From Pseudolabrys sp. (lineage in GTDB: Bacteria; Pseudomonadota; Alphaproteobacteria; Rhizobiales; Xanthobacteraceae): 7,689 bases of DNA. Made by a program: the position numbers and the translations under genes. The notes below the pieces were generated by a model. The model was given only the letters and a program-made list of their open reading frames with translations, ran no database searches and was not told where the DNA came from. The DNA lies in contig JAQSCR010000609.1 of NCBI GenBank assembly GCA_029945495.1, positions 1-7,689 of the forward strand. Direction: 5' to 3'. Shown piece by piece: positions 1-7,225 of this stretch (its first letter is position 1; each line of letters opens with the position of its first letter).

Positions 1-1
1 T

Positions 2-196
2 ACCCATAGCGGGTTGTGGAGCCTGCGCGCCGGCATCATCACCGGGGCGTTCTGCTGGTTCGGCTTCGTGCTGACCACCATCACGGTCAATAACGCCTAT
101 GCCGGCCGCAAGGTCATGCTGACGGTCATCGACGGCGCCCATTGGCTCGGCGTTCTGGTCATTATCGGCGGTATTGTCGGCGCCTGGGGAGCCTAG
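2..196 (+). CDS. DUF1761-like membrane protein, C-terminal part (5' truncated)
   Basis: The reading frame is open from the left edge to a TAG stop at 194-196, so this is the tail of a gene that starts outside the window; a TTG at 14 lies in frame but is probably internal. About 64 residues are visible. They contain two hydrophobic stretches (around GIITGAFCWFGFVLTTITV and WLGVLVIIGGIVGAW) separated by a short hydrophilic link with NNAYAGRK and a conserved-looking IDGAHWLG. The order (W-x-GFV-L-T-x3-N, then G-x2, then ID-x2-H, then a terminal G-A-W) matches my recollection of the DUF1761 family: small integral membrane proteins of about 130-140 residues with no established function. Family assignment rests on pattern memory. 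No terminator with a clear T-tract follows; a 6-bp GC stem at 205-221 has none. Confidence 0.75.
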   Translation, partial: THSGLWSLRAGIITGAFCWFGFVLTTITVNNAYAGRKVMLTVIDGAHWLGVLVIIGGIVGAWGA

Positions 197-264
197 GCGC
201 TTGCCGCGGCGACGTGCCGCGCCGCCGCCGGGGGACCCCCGCCAAAAGTGGCACATGGCGCGCC

Positions 265-278
265 TTGTCGTAGATCAA
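265..278. promoter_or_regulatory. Possible FNR/FixK-type box upstream of acs
   Basis: TTGTCGTAGATCAA matches the FNR/FixK/FnrL palindrome TTGAT-N4-ATCAA at 8 of 10 defined positions: the right half is perfect and the left half is TTGTC. Its centre (271.5) is about 84 bases before the acs start codon. It overlaps the proposed -35, which would put the centre near -29.5. An activator site at -41.5 would instead need a start near 313, with a poor -10 around 301-306 (AAGCAT). The geometry is therefore unresolved; it could be an activator site, a repressor site or chance. Confidence 0.3.
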
Positions 279-294
279 AGCGGCGACGCATAAT
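265..294 (+). promoter_or_regulatory. Putative sigma70-type promoter of acs
   Basis: TTGTCG at 265-270 (4 of 6 matches to TTGACA) is followed after 18 bases by CATAAT at 289-294 (5 of 6 matches to TATAAT). This would start transcription near 301 and leave a leader of about 55 bases before the acs ATG at 356. The elements were found by eye. The 18-base spacer and weak -35 are acceptable for a promoter that needs an activator. Confidence 0.35.
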
Positions 295-355
295 AGGGCA
301 AAGCATAGAAACGCCGTTCCGGGAGGGGGTTTCCCGGGCAGGGAGGATTATTGCC

Positions 356-2311
<1,956 letters not shown>

Positions 2312-2348
2312 AGCCTCCGCTATCCCGGGCTGCGTATTGAGCCTAACC

Positions 2349-2370
2349 TGACCGGCGCATCTATCGGTCA
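2349..2370. repeat. Inverted repeat TGACCG-N10-CGGTCA upstream of the lipoprotein gene
   Basis: Perfect 6-bp arms at 2349-2354 and 2365-2370 end 15 bases before the ATG at 2386. A weak promoter candidate overlaps it: TTGAGC at 2337-2342, 18 bases, then CTATCG at 2361-2366. The repeat could be an operator or a 5'-UTR hairpin. The evidence is the symmetry alone. Confidence 0.25.
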
Positions 2371-2385
2371 CGGGGGCTTATCGTC

Positions 2386-3111
2386 ATGATCGCATTCAAT
2401 CGTCGGGGCGCGGGCATAAGCTTTGGCTTGGCCGCGCTCGCGTTGCTCGCTTGCCCGTTCCTCCTGGCCGCTTGTGGCGACGTCGAGCCGGAGCAACGCA
2501 AGGCCTTCATGGCGTTCCTGCAGACGCGCGTCGTCGACCGGCCCGGCGTGCATGTGCCGGTGGCGAACGACGAGGACATCAAATCGTTCGGGCCCTATGC
2601 CGCGCATTACAAGGTGATCACCGACTTCGTCGGCAATTCCCAGTTGATGGCGATGAACAAGACGATGAACGATGCCTTACCGACCTTGCGCTCGTTCCAG
2701 GACCTCATCGATAAGCGCGCCGCGGTCAGGCTCGGCGGCGAGCGGCTGCGCGAGACCATCAAGGCCGCCGATGCCAAACTGGCCGAGACCGAGAAGGCGC
2801 ATGCGGCGCTCAAGCAATCGGACGACCTGAAAGCCGTTTTCGACGCCGCCTTCGACAAGATCGTGACCAAGCCGATGCAGGGCTTCCGCGAAACCACGCC
2901 GATCGCGCTCGATATCATCGACGCGGCGCTCAAGCTTGCCGATTACATGGTCGCGCACAGCGACAAGGTGAAAATCGTCGGCACCAGTCCGCAGGCTACC
3001 GACCGCAAGACGCAGGAAGAGGTTAACGCGCTGGCCAATGCGCTCAATGCCAATGCGCCGCGCATGAACGAGGCGCAGCGGCGACTGCGCATTCTGCTGC
3101 AGGGCAGCTAG
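2386..3111 (+). CDS. DUF3053 (YiaF-like) lipoprotein
   Basis: The 241-residue product has a lipoprotein signal: basic NRR at 5-7, a hydrophobic core at about 11-29, then lipobox L27-A28-A29-C30, so signal peptidase II should cleave before C30 and the protein be lipid-anchored. Residues after C30 are G31-D32. The mature part is hydrophilic and looks mostly helical. It resembles the DUF3053 family, which includes E. coli YiaF: EQRKAF just after the lipid site, FGPY near residue 68, and KQSDDLK at 143-149 followed by VFDAAFDKIVTKP, all close to YiaF as I remember it. Family function is unknown, so I assign none. The ribosome-binding site is only a G-run at 2372-2376. A 74-base gap separates it from acs, so it may have its own weak promoter. 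The next gene starts 109 bases downstream. Confidence 0.85.
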   Translation: MIAFNRRGAGISFGLAALALLACPFLLAACGDVEPEQRKAFMAFLQTRVVDRPGVHVPVANDEDIKSFGPYAAHYKVITDFVGNSQLMAMNKTMNDALPTLRSFQDLIDKRAAVRLGGERLRETIKAADAKLAETEKAHAALKQSDDLKAVFDAAFDKIVTKPMQGFRETTPIALDIIDAALKLADYMVAHSDKVKIVGTSPQATDRKTQEEVNALANALNANAPRMNEAQRRLRILLQGS

Positions 3112-3182
3112 GTTTACGGTTCCATTTTAACTCAGTCGATTTACGTTACCGCCAGCTTTCGCATGAGCCGCGCCGGCTTCGC

Positions 3183-3203
3183 ATTAGTATCGCCGCGACT
3201 AAT
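3183..3203. repeat. Inverted repeat ATTAGT-N9-ACTAAT before the transpeptidase pair
   Basis: Perfect 6-bp AT-rich arms at 3183-3188 and 3198-3203 flank a GC-rich 9-base spacer, ending 17 bases before the ATG at 3221. Its position fits an operator or a leader hairpin for the two-gene transpeptidase operon. In this GC-rich background AT-rich symmetric arms stand out. No factor can be named and no convincing -35/-10 pair was found nearby. Confidence 0.25.
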
Positions 3204-3220
3204 CTTTGGCGGGCTGGGGC

Positions 3221-3745
3221 ATGACTCACACAATTCTCAAACGCACGGCGATGTTCGTGACGTTCGTCCTGGTCTGGGCGCTGCTGGCGGCGGCGGTGGC
3301 GCATTCGGCGACGCGCAACGTCGTCAATTTCTCCGGCTTCGCCCCCGGCACCATCGTGGTGAAGACCGGCGAGCGCCGTCTCTACTATGTGATCGACGAG
3401 CGGCGCGCGTTGCGGTTTCCGGTCGGCGTCGGCCGCGCCGGCAAGGCCTGGACCGGGCAGGCCCGCGTCGAGGGCAAGTATGTCGAGCCGGCGTGGGCGC
3501 CGCCGGATGAGATTATACGTGATCATCCCGATATGCCGAGGCTGATCAAGGGCGGCGCCGAGGACAATCCGATGGGCGCCGCGGCGCTGACGTTGCGCGG
3601 CGGCGAATACGCCATCCACGGCACCAATAATCCAGGCTCGATCGGCGGCTTCGTTTCATACGGCTGCATCCGTATGTACAATCGCGATATCCGCGAACTT
3701 TATCGAATGGTCGATATCGGCACACCGGTTGTTGTGGAACGATGA
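3221..3745 (+). CDS. Secreted L,D-transpeptidase (YkuD family), SYGC variant
   Basis: The 174-residue product has an N-terminal signal or anchor (basic LKR at 6-8, hydrophobic 10-26, possible cleavage around 27-30), then one YkuD catalytic domain from about residue 45 to the end. YkuD enzymes use a catalytic Cys to form 3-3 peptidoglycan cross-links or attach proteins to peptidoglycan; in Brucella and Agrobacterium, relatives link outer-membrane beta-barrels to the wall. Seen here: GVGRAGKAW, NPMGAAAL, then IHGTNNPGSIGG with the upstream His H133, and SYGCIRM with S146, Y147, C149 and R151. Most relatives have SHGC; here the His is Tyr. That position varies in the family while the upstream His and the Cys are kept, so activity is likely retained. 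The ATG at 3221 is preferred to an in-frame TTG at 3206, which has no ribosome-binding site. The stop overlaps the next gene's start. Confidence 0.93.
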   Translation: MTHTILKRTAMFVTFVLVWALLAAAVAHSATRNVVNFSGFAPGTIVVKTGERRLYYVIDERRALRFPVGVGRAGKAWTGQARVEGKYVEPAWAPPDEIIRDHPDMPRLIKGGAEDNPMGAAALTLRGGEYAIHGTNNPGSIGGFVSYGCIRMYNRDIRELYRMVDIGTPVVVER

Positions 3746-4227
3746 GACGGCTTAATCGTCTGGTTGCCGGCGCCGCGATCGCGGCCGGCTTGCTTGCGGC
3801 GCAGGCCGCGCAGGCGCGCGACATTGTCGGGATGCGCGGCTATCCAGCCGGCGCCGTCGTCGTCTCCACCAGCCAGCGTCAGCTTTATTTCATGCTGCCG
3901 GACGGCCGGGCGATCCGCTATCCGGTCGGCGTCGGCCGCGCCGGCATGGCCTGGCATGGCCACGCCCGCGTTGCGCAGAAGGATTTGCGTCCGGCCTGGG
4001 TCGCGGTGCCGGGCAAGACGCCGACGATCCCCGGCGGTTCATCACGCAACCCGATGGGCGCCGCGGCGATGGGCCTCGACCGCGGCAATTACGCCATTCA
4101 CGGCACCAACGATCCAAGCTCGATCGGCGGCTACGTCTCGCATGGCTGCATCCGCATGCACAACGCCGACATACTGGATCTGTATTATCGCGCGCGGATC
4201 GGCACCGATGTCTACGTCGTGCAATAG
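3742..4227 (+). CDS. Secreted L,D-transpeptidase (YkuD family), SHGC form
   Basis: The 161-residue product is a paralogue of the gene before it. Its ATG (3742-3744) overlaps the upstream TGA stop (3743-3745) as ATGA, indicating one mRNA and translational coupling. A Sec signal peptide is clear: MRRLNR, an Ala/Leu-rich core, and AQA at 23-25 for cleavage before R26. The YkuD domain follows: GVGRAGMAW, NPMGAAAM, IHGTNDPSSIGG with H120, and canonical SHGCIRMHN with S133, H134, C136 and R138. The expected role is periplasmic peptidoglycan 3-3 cross-linking or protein anchoring, as for its partner. It lacks a segment of about four residues that the partner has between the PAW motif and NPMG. A 26-bp perfect repeat is shared with the partner (3418-3443 and 3921-3946), encoding PVGVGRAG. 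It is convergent with the GNAT gene, 37 bases away. Confidence 0.95.
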   Translation: MRRLNRLVAGAAIAAGLLAAQAAQARDIVGMRGYPAGAVVVSTSQRQLYFMLPDGRAIRYPVGVGRAGMAWHGHARVAQKDLRPAWVAVPGKTPTIPGGSSRNPMGAAAMGLDRGNYAIHGTNDPSSIGGYVSHGCIRMHNADILDLYYRARIGTDVYVVQ

Positions 4228-4264
4228 CGGGATGTGCGGTAGCGAAGCGTCGCCGTAGGCGGGA

Positions 4265-4777
4265 TCAGCTCTGCGGCCAGGCGTAGGCGACCTTGTCGAG
4301 CGTCTTGGTGCCGAACTTCTCCGAGGAGCGGGCGACGGCCCGGCCGCCGAGCGCGCGATAGAATTCCATCGCCGGCTCGTTATCGGACAAAGCCCACACC
4401 ACCAGGCTCTTGAGACCGCTCTGCATCAGGTCCTTGCGCGCGGCGGAAAACAGCCGGCGGCCGAAGCCGAGGCCCTGGAATTCCGGACGCAGGTAAAGCT
4501 CATAGACCTCGCCTTCGTAGAAAAGGCTGCGGGCGCGATTGCGCCCGTAATTCGCATAGCCGGCGACCTTGTCGCCGAACTGCAGGATGGTGATGCGGCT
4601 GCCTTTGCGGATCGCCGAGTCCCACCAGTCCGGTCCGCGCCGGTTGATCAGCTTGTCGAGTTCGTTGCCCGGGATGATGCCCTGATAGGCCGTGCGCCAT
4701 GCTTCGTCATGGGTCGCTGCGACGTCACTGGCGTCGGCAGACTTGGCGCGGCGAATCTCGATAAGGGTCGTGCTCAT
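4265..4777 (-). CDS. GNAT-family N-acetyltransferase
   Basis: The 170-residue product is a single GNAT domain, transferring an acetyl group from acetyl-CoA to an amine; the substrate cannot be told. Seen in order: an N-terminal IEIRRAKSADASDVA (residues 6-20, typical first strand and helix); GDKVAGYANYG at 68-78; the strand-4 segment VYELYLRPEF at 91-100; the acetyl-CoA pyrophosphate loop QGLGFG at 101-106 followed by RRLF; and NEPAMEFYRALGG at 133-145, typical of the C-terminal half. The ATG at 4777 gives a normal GNAT length. The frame stays open back to 4918, but those 47 extra residues are unlike a GNAT. An in-frame TTG at 4789, just after a GGGG run, is an alternative start, since the ATG has no clear ribosome-binding site. 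The gene is downstream of typA on the same strand but beyond a strong terminator, so it is probably transcribed separately. Confidence 0.9.
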   Translation of the reverse strand: MSTTLIEIRRAKSADASDVAATHDEAWRTAYQGIIPGNELDKLINRRGPDWWDSAIRKGSRITILQFGDKVAGYANYGRNRARSLFYEGEVYELYLRPEFQGLGFGRRLFSAARKDLMQSGLKSLVVWALSDNEPAMEFYRALGGRAVARSSEKFGTKTLDKVAYAWPQS

Positions 4778-4820
4778 TGACGAATACAAGCAAGCAACCC
4801 CGCGCCCTTCAAGCCCTATC

Positions 4821-4838
4821 GTTAATGATGGGTTAATG
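4821..4838. repeat. Direct repeat GTTAATG, 11-base period, upstream of the GNAT gene
   Basis: GTTAATG occurs at 4821-4827 and 4832-4838, so the copies sit one helical turn apart, 44 bases before the GNAT start (read on the minus strand). This could be a binding site for a regulator that uses direct repeats; chance is also possible in this locally AT-rich stretch. Confidence 0.2.
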
Positions 4839-4930
4839 GTGTGGATTACTGGCCACAGAGGGAAGGATTTCCCATGATTGCCGGGGCTAAATAGATGGGC
4901 GCGCTTTGCGGGCCGCATCGCGCCGGCATG

Positions 4931-4965
4931 AAAAAACCGCGGCGGCTTTAAGCCGCACGCGGTTT
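4931..4965 (-). terminator. Rho-independent terminator downstream of typA
   Basis: Read on the minus strand, AAACCGCG (4965-4958) pairs with CGCGGTTT (4941-4934), with an inner GCGGC/GCCGC stem (4956-4952 with 4946-4942) and one unpaired base at 4957. The T-run complementary to A4931-A4936 follows directly. A long GC stem plus T6 is a textbook intrinsic terminator. It lies about 130 bases after the typA stop and insulates the GNAT gene. Confidence 0.9.
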
Positions 4966-5058
4966 ATTTGAGCTCTGCCGGTCGTCGCTGATTCGAGAAA
5001 CCGGCGGCCGACCCTAGAACCGTAACAAATTGGCACAGGCTCGCGTCAGCGGCGGGAA

Positions 5059-5077
5059 AGAGGCGGATACCGCCTCT
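5059..5077 (-). terminator. Hairpin just after typA, possible first terminator
   Basis: AGAGGCGG (5059-5066) and CCGCCTCT (5070-5077) form a perfect 8-bp stem with a 3-base loop, 17 bases beyond the typA stop. On the minus strand the stem ends in T and is followed by TT, then CCC, so the T-tract is short. It may terminate weakly or protect the 3' end; the stronger terminator at 4931-4965 backs it up. Confidence 0.5.
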
Positions 5078-5094
5078 CTCCGCCTTTACGCGAC

Positions 5095-6921
5095 CTAGGC
5101 GACCTGGGCTTCCTTGGACCGATCGAAGCGCTTGCGGTCGGTTTCGTCCAACAGTTTCTTGCGCAGGCGGATCGACGACGGCGTGACCTCGACCAGTTCG
5201 TCGTCCTGGATGTAGGCGAGCGCCTTTTCCAGCGTCATGCGGATCGGCGGCGTCAGGCGGACGGCTTCGTCCTTCTGCGTGGTACGGATGTTGGTCAGCT
5301 GCTTGCCCTTGAGCACGTTGATGACGAGGTCGTTCTCGCGGGTGTGCTCGCCGACGATCATGCCGTTGTAAACCTTCCAGCCCGGCTCGATCATCATCGG
5401 GCCGCGGTCTTCCAGGTTCCACAATGCGTAGGCGACCGCTTCACCCTTTTCGTTCGAGATCAGCACGCCGTTGCGGCGGCCCTGGATCGGACCCTTGTGC
5501 GGCTCATAGGCGTGGAACAGCCGGTTCATGATGGCGGTGCCGCGCGTGTCGGTGAGCAGTTCGCCCTGATAGCCGATCAGGCCGCGCGTCGGCGCGTAGA
5601 ACACCATGCGGACGCGCCCGCCGCCGGACGGCCGCAGTTCGATCATCTCGCCTTTGCGCTCCGACATTTTCTGCACGACGACGCCGGAATGCTGTTCGTC
5701 GACGTCGATGACGACTTCTTCGATCGGCTCTTCAAGCTCGTCCTTGTCATTCTTGCGCAGCAGCACTTTCGGCCGCGAAACCGACAGTTCGAAGCCTTCG
5801 CGGCGCATGGTCTCGATCAGAATGCCGAGCTGCAATTCGCCGCGGCCGGACACTTCCATGGCGTCCTTGTCGTCCGATTCACGCACGCGCAGCGCCACGT
5901 TGCCTTCGGCTTCGCGCAGCAGGCGGTCGCGGATCATGCGGCCGGTGACTTTGGTGCCTTCGGTGCCGGCGAGCGGCGAGTCGTTGACGCGGAAGGTCAT
6001 CGACAGAGTCGGCGGATCGATCGGCTGCGCCGGAATTGGCGTTTCCACCGACGGGTCGCAAATGGTGTGCGCGACGGTGGCGTTAGGCAGGCCGGCCAGC
6101 GCGACGATGTCGCCGGCTTCGGCTTCATCAAGCGGAACGCGCTCAAGGCCGCGGAACGCCAGCACCTTGGTGATGCGGCCGCTCTCGATGATCTTGCCTT
6201 CGCGGTCGAGCACTTTGACCATCTGGTTCGGCTTGACCGAACCCGAGGTGATGCGGCCGGTGATCATACGCCCGAGGTAAGGGTTGGCTTCGATGATGGT
6301 GCCGAGCAGGCGGAACGGGCCGGTATCGACCGCCGGCGCCTTGACGTGCTTGAGCACCAGATCGAACAGCGGCGTCATGCCGTCTTCCTTCGATCCTTCG
6401 AGCGAAGTCGCCATATAGCCGAGCTTGGCCGAGCCGTAGAGGATCGGGAAATCGAGTTGCTCGTCGGTGGCGTCCAGCGCCGCGAACAGATCGAACACTT
6501 CGTTGATGACTTCGGTCGCGCGCGCGTCGGGGCGGTCGACCTTGTTGATGACGACGATGGGCTTGAGCCCCATCTTCAGCGCCTTGGAGACGACGAATTT
6601 GGTCTGCGGCAGCGGGCCTTCGGCGGCGTCCACCAGGACCAGCGCGCCATCGACCATGTTGAGGATGCGTTCGACTTCACCGCCGAAATCGGCATGGCCC
6701 GGCGTGTCGACGATATTGATGCGGGTACCCTTCCATTCGACCGAGGCGGCCTTGGCGAGAATGGTGATGCCGCGCTCGCGCTCGAGATCGTTGGAATCCA
6801 TGGCGCGATCGACCTGGCGCTCATTGGCCCGGTAGACGCCCGACTGCTGCAAGAGCTTATCGACGAGGGTGGTCTTGCCATGGTCAACGTGCGCGATGAT
6901 GGCGATATTGCGAATGTTCAT
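5095..6921 (-). CDS. typA: Translational GTPase TypA/BipA
   Basis: This is a ribosome-binding GTPase related to EF-G and LepA, linked in other bacteria to 50S assembly at low temperature, stress tolerance and surface or virulence traits. The 608-residue product has the full family length. The G motifs are complete: G1 AHVDHGKT at 10-17, G2 RGIT at 50-53, G3 DTPGH at 72-76, G4 NKVD at 126-129, G5 GSAK at 163-166. After the GTPase domain come the EF-Tu-like barrel and the EF-G-like domains (RGELQLGILIETMRREG, GRVRMVFYAPTRGLIGYQGE in part). The BipA-specific C-terminal domain includes HTREND at 526-531, KGKQLTN at 538-544 and the basic RKKLL at 587-591. The ATG at 6921 gives the standard N-terminus MNIRNIAIIAHVDHGKT. 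The ribosome-binding site is weak (GGAAA) and lies in a small hairpin. The gene stands alone, with a structured leader and terminators after it. Confidence 0.98.
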   Translation of the reverse strand: MNIRNIAIIAHVDHGKTTLVDKLLQQSGVYRANERQVDRAMDSNDLERERGITILAKAASVEWKGTRINIVDTPGHADFGGEVERILNMVDGALVLVDAAEGPLPQTKFVVSKALKMGLKPIVVINKVDRPDARATEVINEVFDLFAALDATDEQLDFPILYGSAKLGYMATSLEGSKEDGMTPLFDLVLKHVKAPAVDTGPFRLLGTIIEANPYLGRMITGRITSGSVKPNQMVKVLDREGKIIESGRITKVLAFRGLERVPLDEAEAGDIVALAGLPNATVAHTICDPSVETPIPAQPIDPPTLSMTFRVNDSPLAGTEGTKVTGRMIRDRLLREAEGNVALRVRESDDKDAMEVSGRGELQLGILIETMRREGFELSVSRPKVLLRKNDKDELEEPIEEVVIDVDEQHSGVVVQKMSERKGEMIELRPSGGGRVRMVFYAPTRGLIGYQGELLTDTRGTAIMNRLFHAYEPHKGPIQGRRNGVLISNEKGEAVAYALWNLEDRGPMMIEPGWKVYNGMIVGEHTRENDLVINVLKGKQLTNIRTTQKDEAVRLTPPIRMTLEKALAYIQDDELVEVTPSSIRLRKKLLDETDRKRFDRSKEAQVA

Positions 6922-6924
6922 AAG

Positions 6925-6937
6925 GGTTTCCGAAACC
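6925..6937 (-). promoter_or_regulatory. Small hairpin over the typA ribosome-binding site
   Basis: GGTTTC and GAAACC are perfect arms around one central base, read on the typA mRNA as GGTTTCGGAAACC, 3 bases before the ATG. The only purine-rich Shine-Dalgarno candidate (GGAAA) is inside it, so folding could limit translation initiation. Confidence 0.4.
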
Positions 6938-6952
6938 TGAGCGCGGCCTGGA

Positions 6953-6970
6953 TCGCCTTTAAAAAGGCGA
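6953..6970 (-). promoter_or_regulatory. typA leader hairpin 2
   Basis: TCGCCTTT (6953-6960) and AAAGGCGA (6963-6970) are perfect 8-base arms with a 2-base centre; a real RNA loop would open one or two more A-T pairs. It abuts the 10-bp hairpin at 6971-6994 with no gap, so the two could stack in the typA leader. Confidence 0.45.
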
Positions 6971-6994
6971 CAGGATTGCCGGGTGGCAATCCTG
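6971..6994 (-). promoter_or_regulatory. typA leader hairpin 1 (perfect 10-bp stem)
   Basis: CAGGATTGCC (6971-6980) and GGCAATCCTG (6985-6994) form a perfect 10-bp stem with a 4-base loop (ACCC in the typA transcript). On the minus strand it is followed by TCGCC and then T5, resembling an attenuator hairpin with a displaced T-run. That T-run is itself part of hairpin 2. It lies 50-73 bases upstream of the typA start. Confidence 0.5.
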
Positions 6995-7019
6995 AGGGTC
7001 TGCGACGCTATTGCAGCGC

Positions 7020-7047
7020 AATATAGTCACGAAGCGGCCGGAAGCAA
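7020..7047 (-). promoter_or_regulatory. Candidate typA promoter
   Basis: On the minus strand, TTGCTT (7047-7042) is followed after 16 bases by TATATT (7025-7020), which matches the -10 consensus at 5 of 6 positions and contains CTATAT, common in Rhizobiales promoters. The -35 is poor (3 of 6). The transcript would start near 7013, giving a leader of about 90 bases containing the hairpins. A competing pair lies further upstream: TTAACC, 17 bases, TATAGG. Confidence 0.3.
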
Positions 7048-7080
7048 CCGCCCTATAGCGCATGTCGGCAACGCGGTTAA

Positions 7081-7102
7081 GCGCAAAGCTGCAATTTTGC
7101 GC
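7081..7102. repeat. Inverted repeat GCGCAAA-N8-TTTGCGC
   Basis: Perfect 7-bp arms at 7081-7087 and 7096-7102 lie between typA and the right-edge gene. Read rightwards, a second short stem (GCCG/CGGC, 7101-7113) and a T-rich run (7114-7120) follow, vaguely terminator-like. Read leftwards, it lies upstream of the typA promoter candidates. An operator or chance are both possible. Confidence 0.35.
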
Positions 7103-7225
7103 CGATTTCCGGCTCTTTTTGGCTGCCGGCCCGGCTCATTGACCCCTAGCGCCTTGTCGTCCGTCCAGATAGAATTTTCTCAAGGTTTCTCGGGATGCGG
7201 GCAATCATGGGGGCGGGGGCCGATC

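Larger units (their letters stand above)
6922..7225. other. Divergent intergenic region between typA and the right-edge gene
   Basis: These 304 bases hold no gene that I can support. The typA-proximal part contains three inverted repeats (6925-6937, 6953-6970, 6971-6994) and a candidate typA promoter at 7020-7047. The middle has an inverted repeat at 7081-7102. Further right there is a short stem GCCG/CGGC (7101-7113) followed by a T-rich run at 7114-7120. The part next to the right-edge gene has a G-rich run at 7208-7219 but no convincing promoter. Frames open through the region on the plus strand look like non-coding extensions. Confidence 0.7.

Noticed and set aside
205..221. CGCGGC/GCCGCG stem after the DUF1761 gene as a terminator
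   Set aside because: Only 6 bp and no T-tract; such stems are common in GC-rich spacers.
248..355. N-terminal extension of acs to an upstream ATG
   Set aside because: The added 36 residues are unlike Acs, and the ATG at 356 has a good GGAGG at the right distance.
3206..3220. TTG start five codons upstream of the first transpeptidase
   Set aside because: No Shine-Dalgarno precedes it, and the ATG at 3221 gives a normal signal sequence.
4778..4918. 47-codon upstream extension of the GNAT gene
   Set aside because: The extra residues do not look like a GNAT N-terminus; the family fold begins just after the ATG at 4777.
5344..7026. Open frame of 560 codons on the plus strand opposite typA
   Set aside because: typA on the other strand has every GTPase motif and full length. 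The plus-strand translation is low-complexity, His/Arg/Asp-rich and without motifs, so it is a composition artefact.
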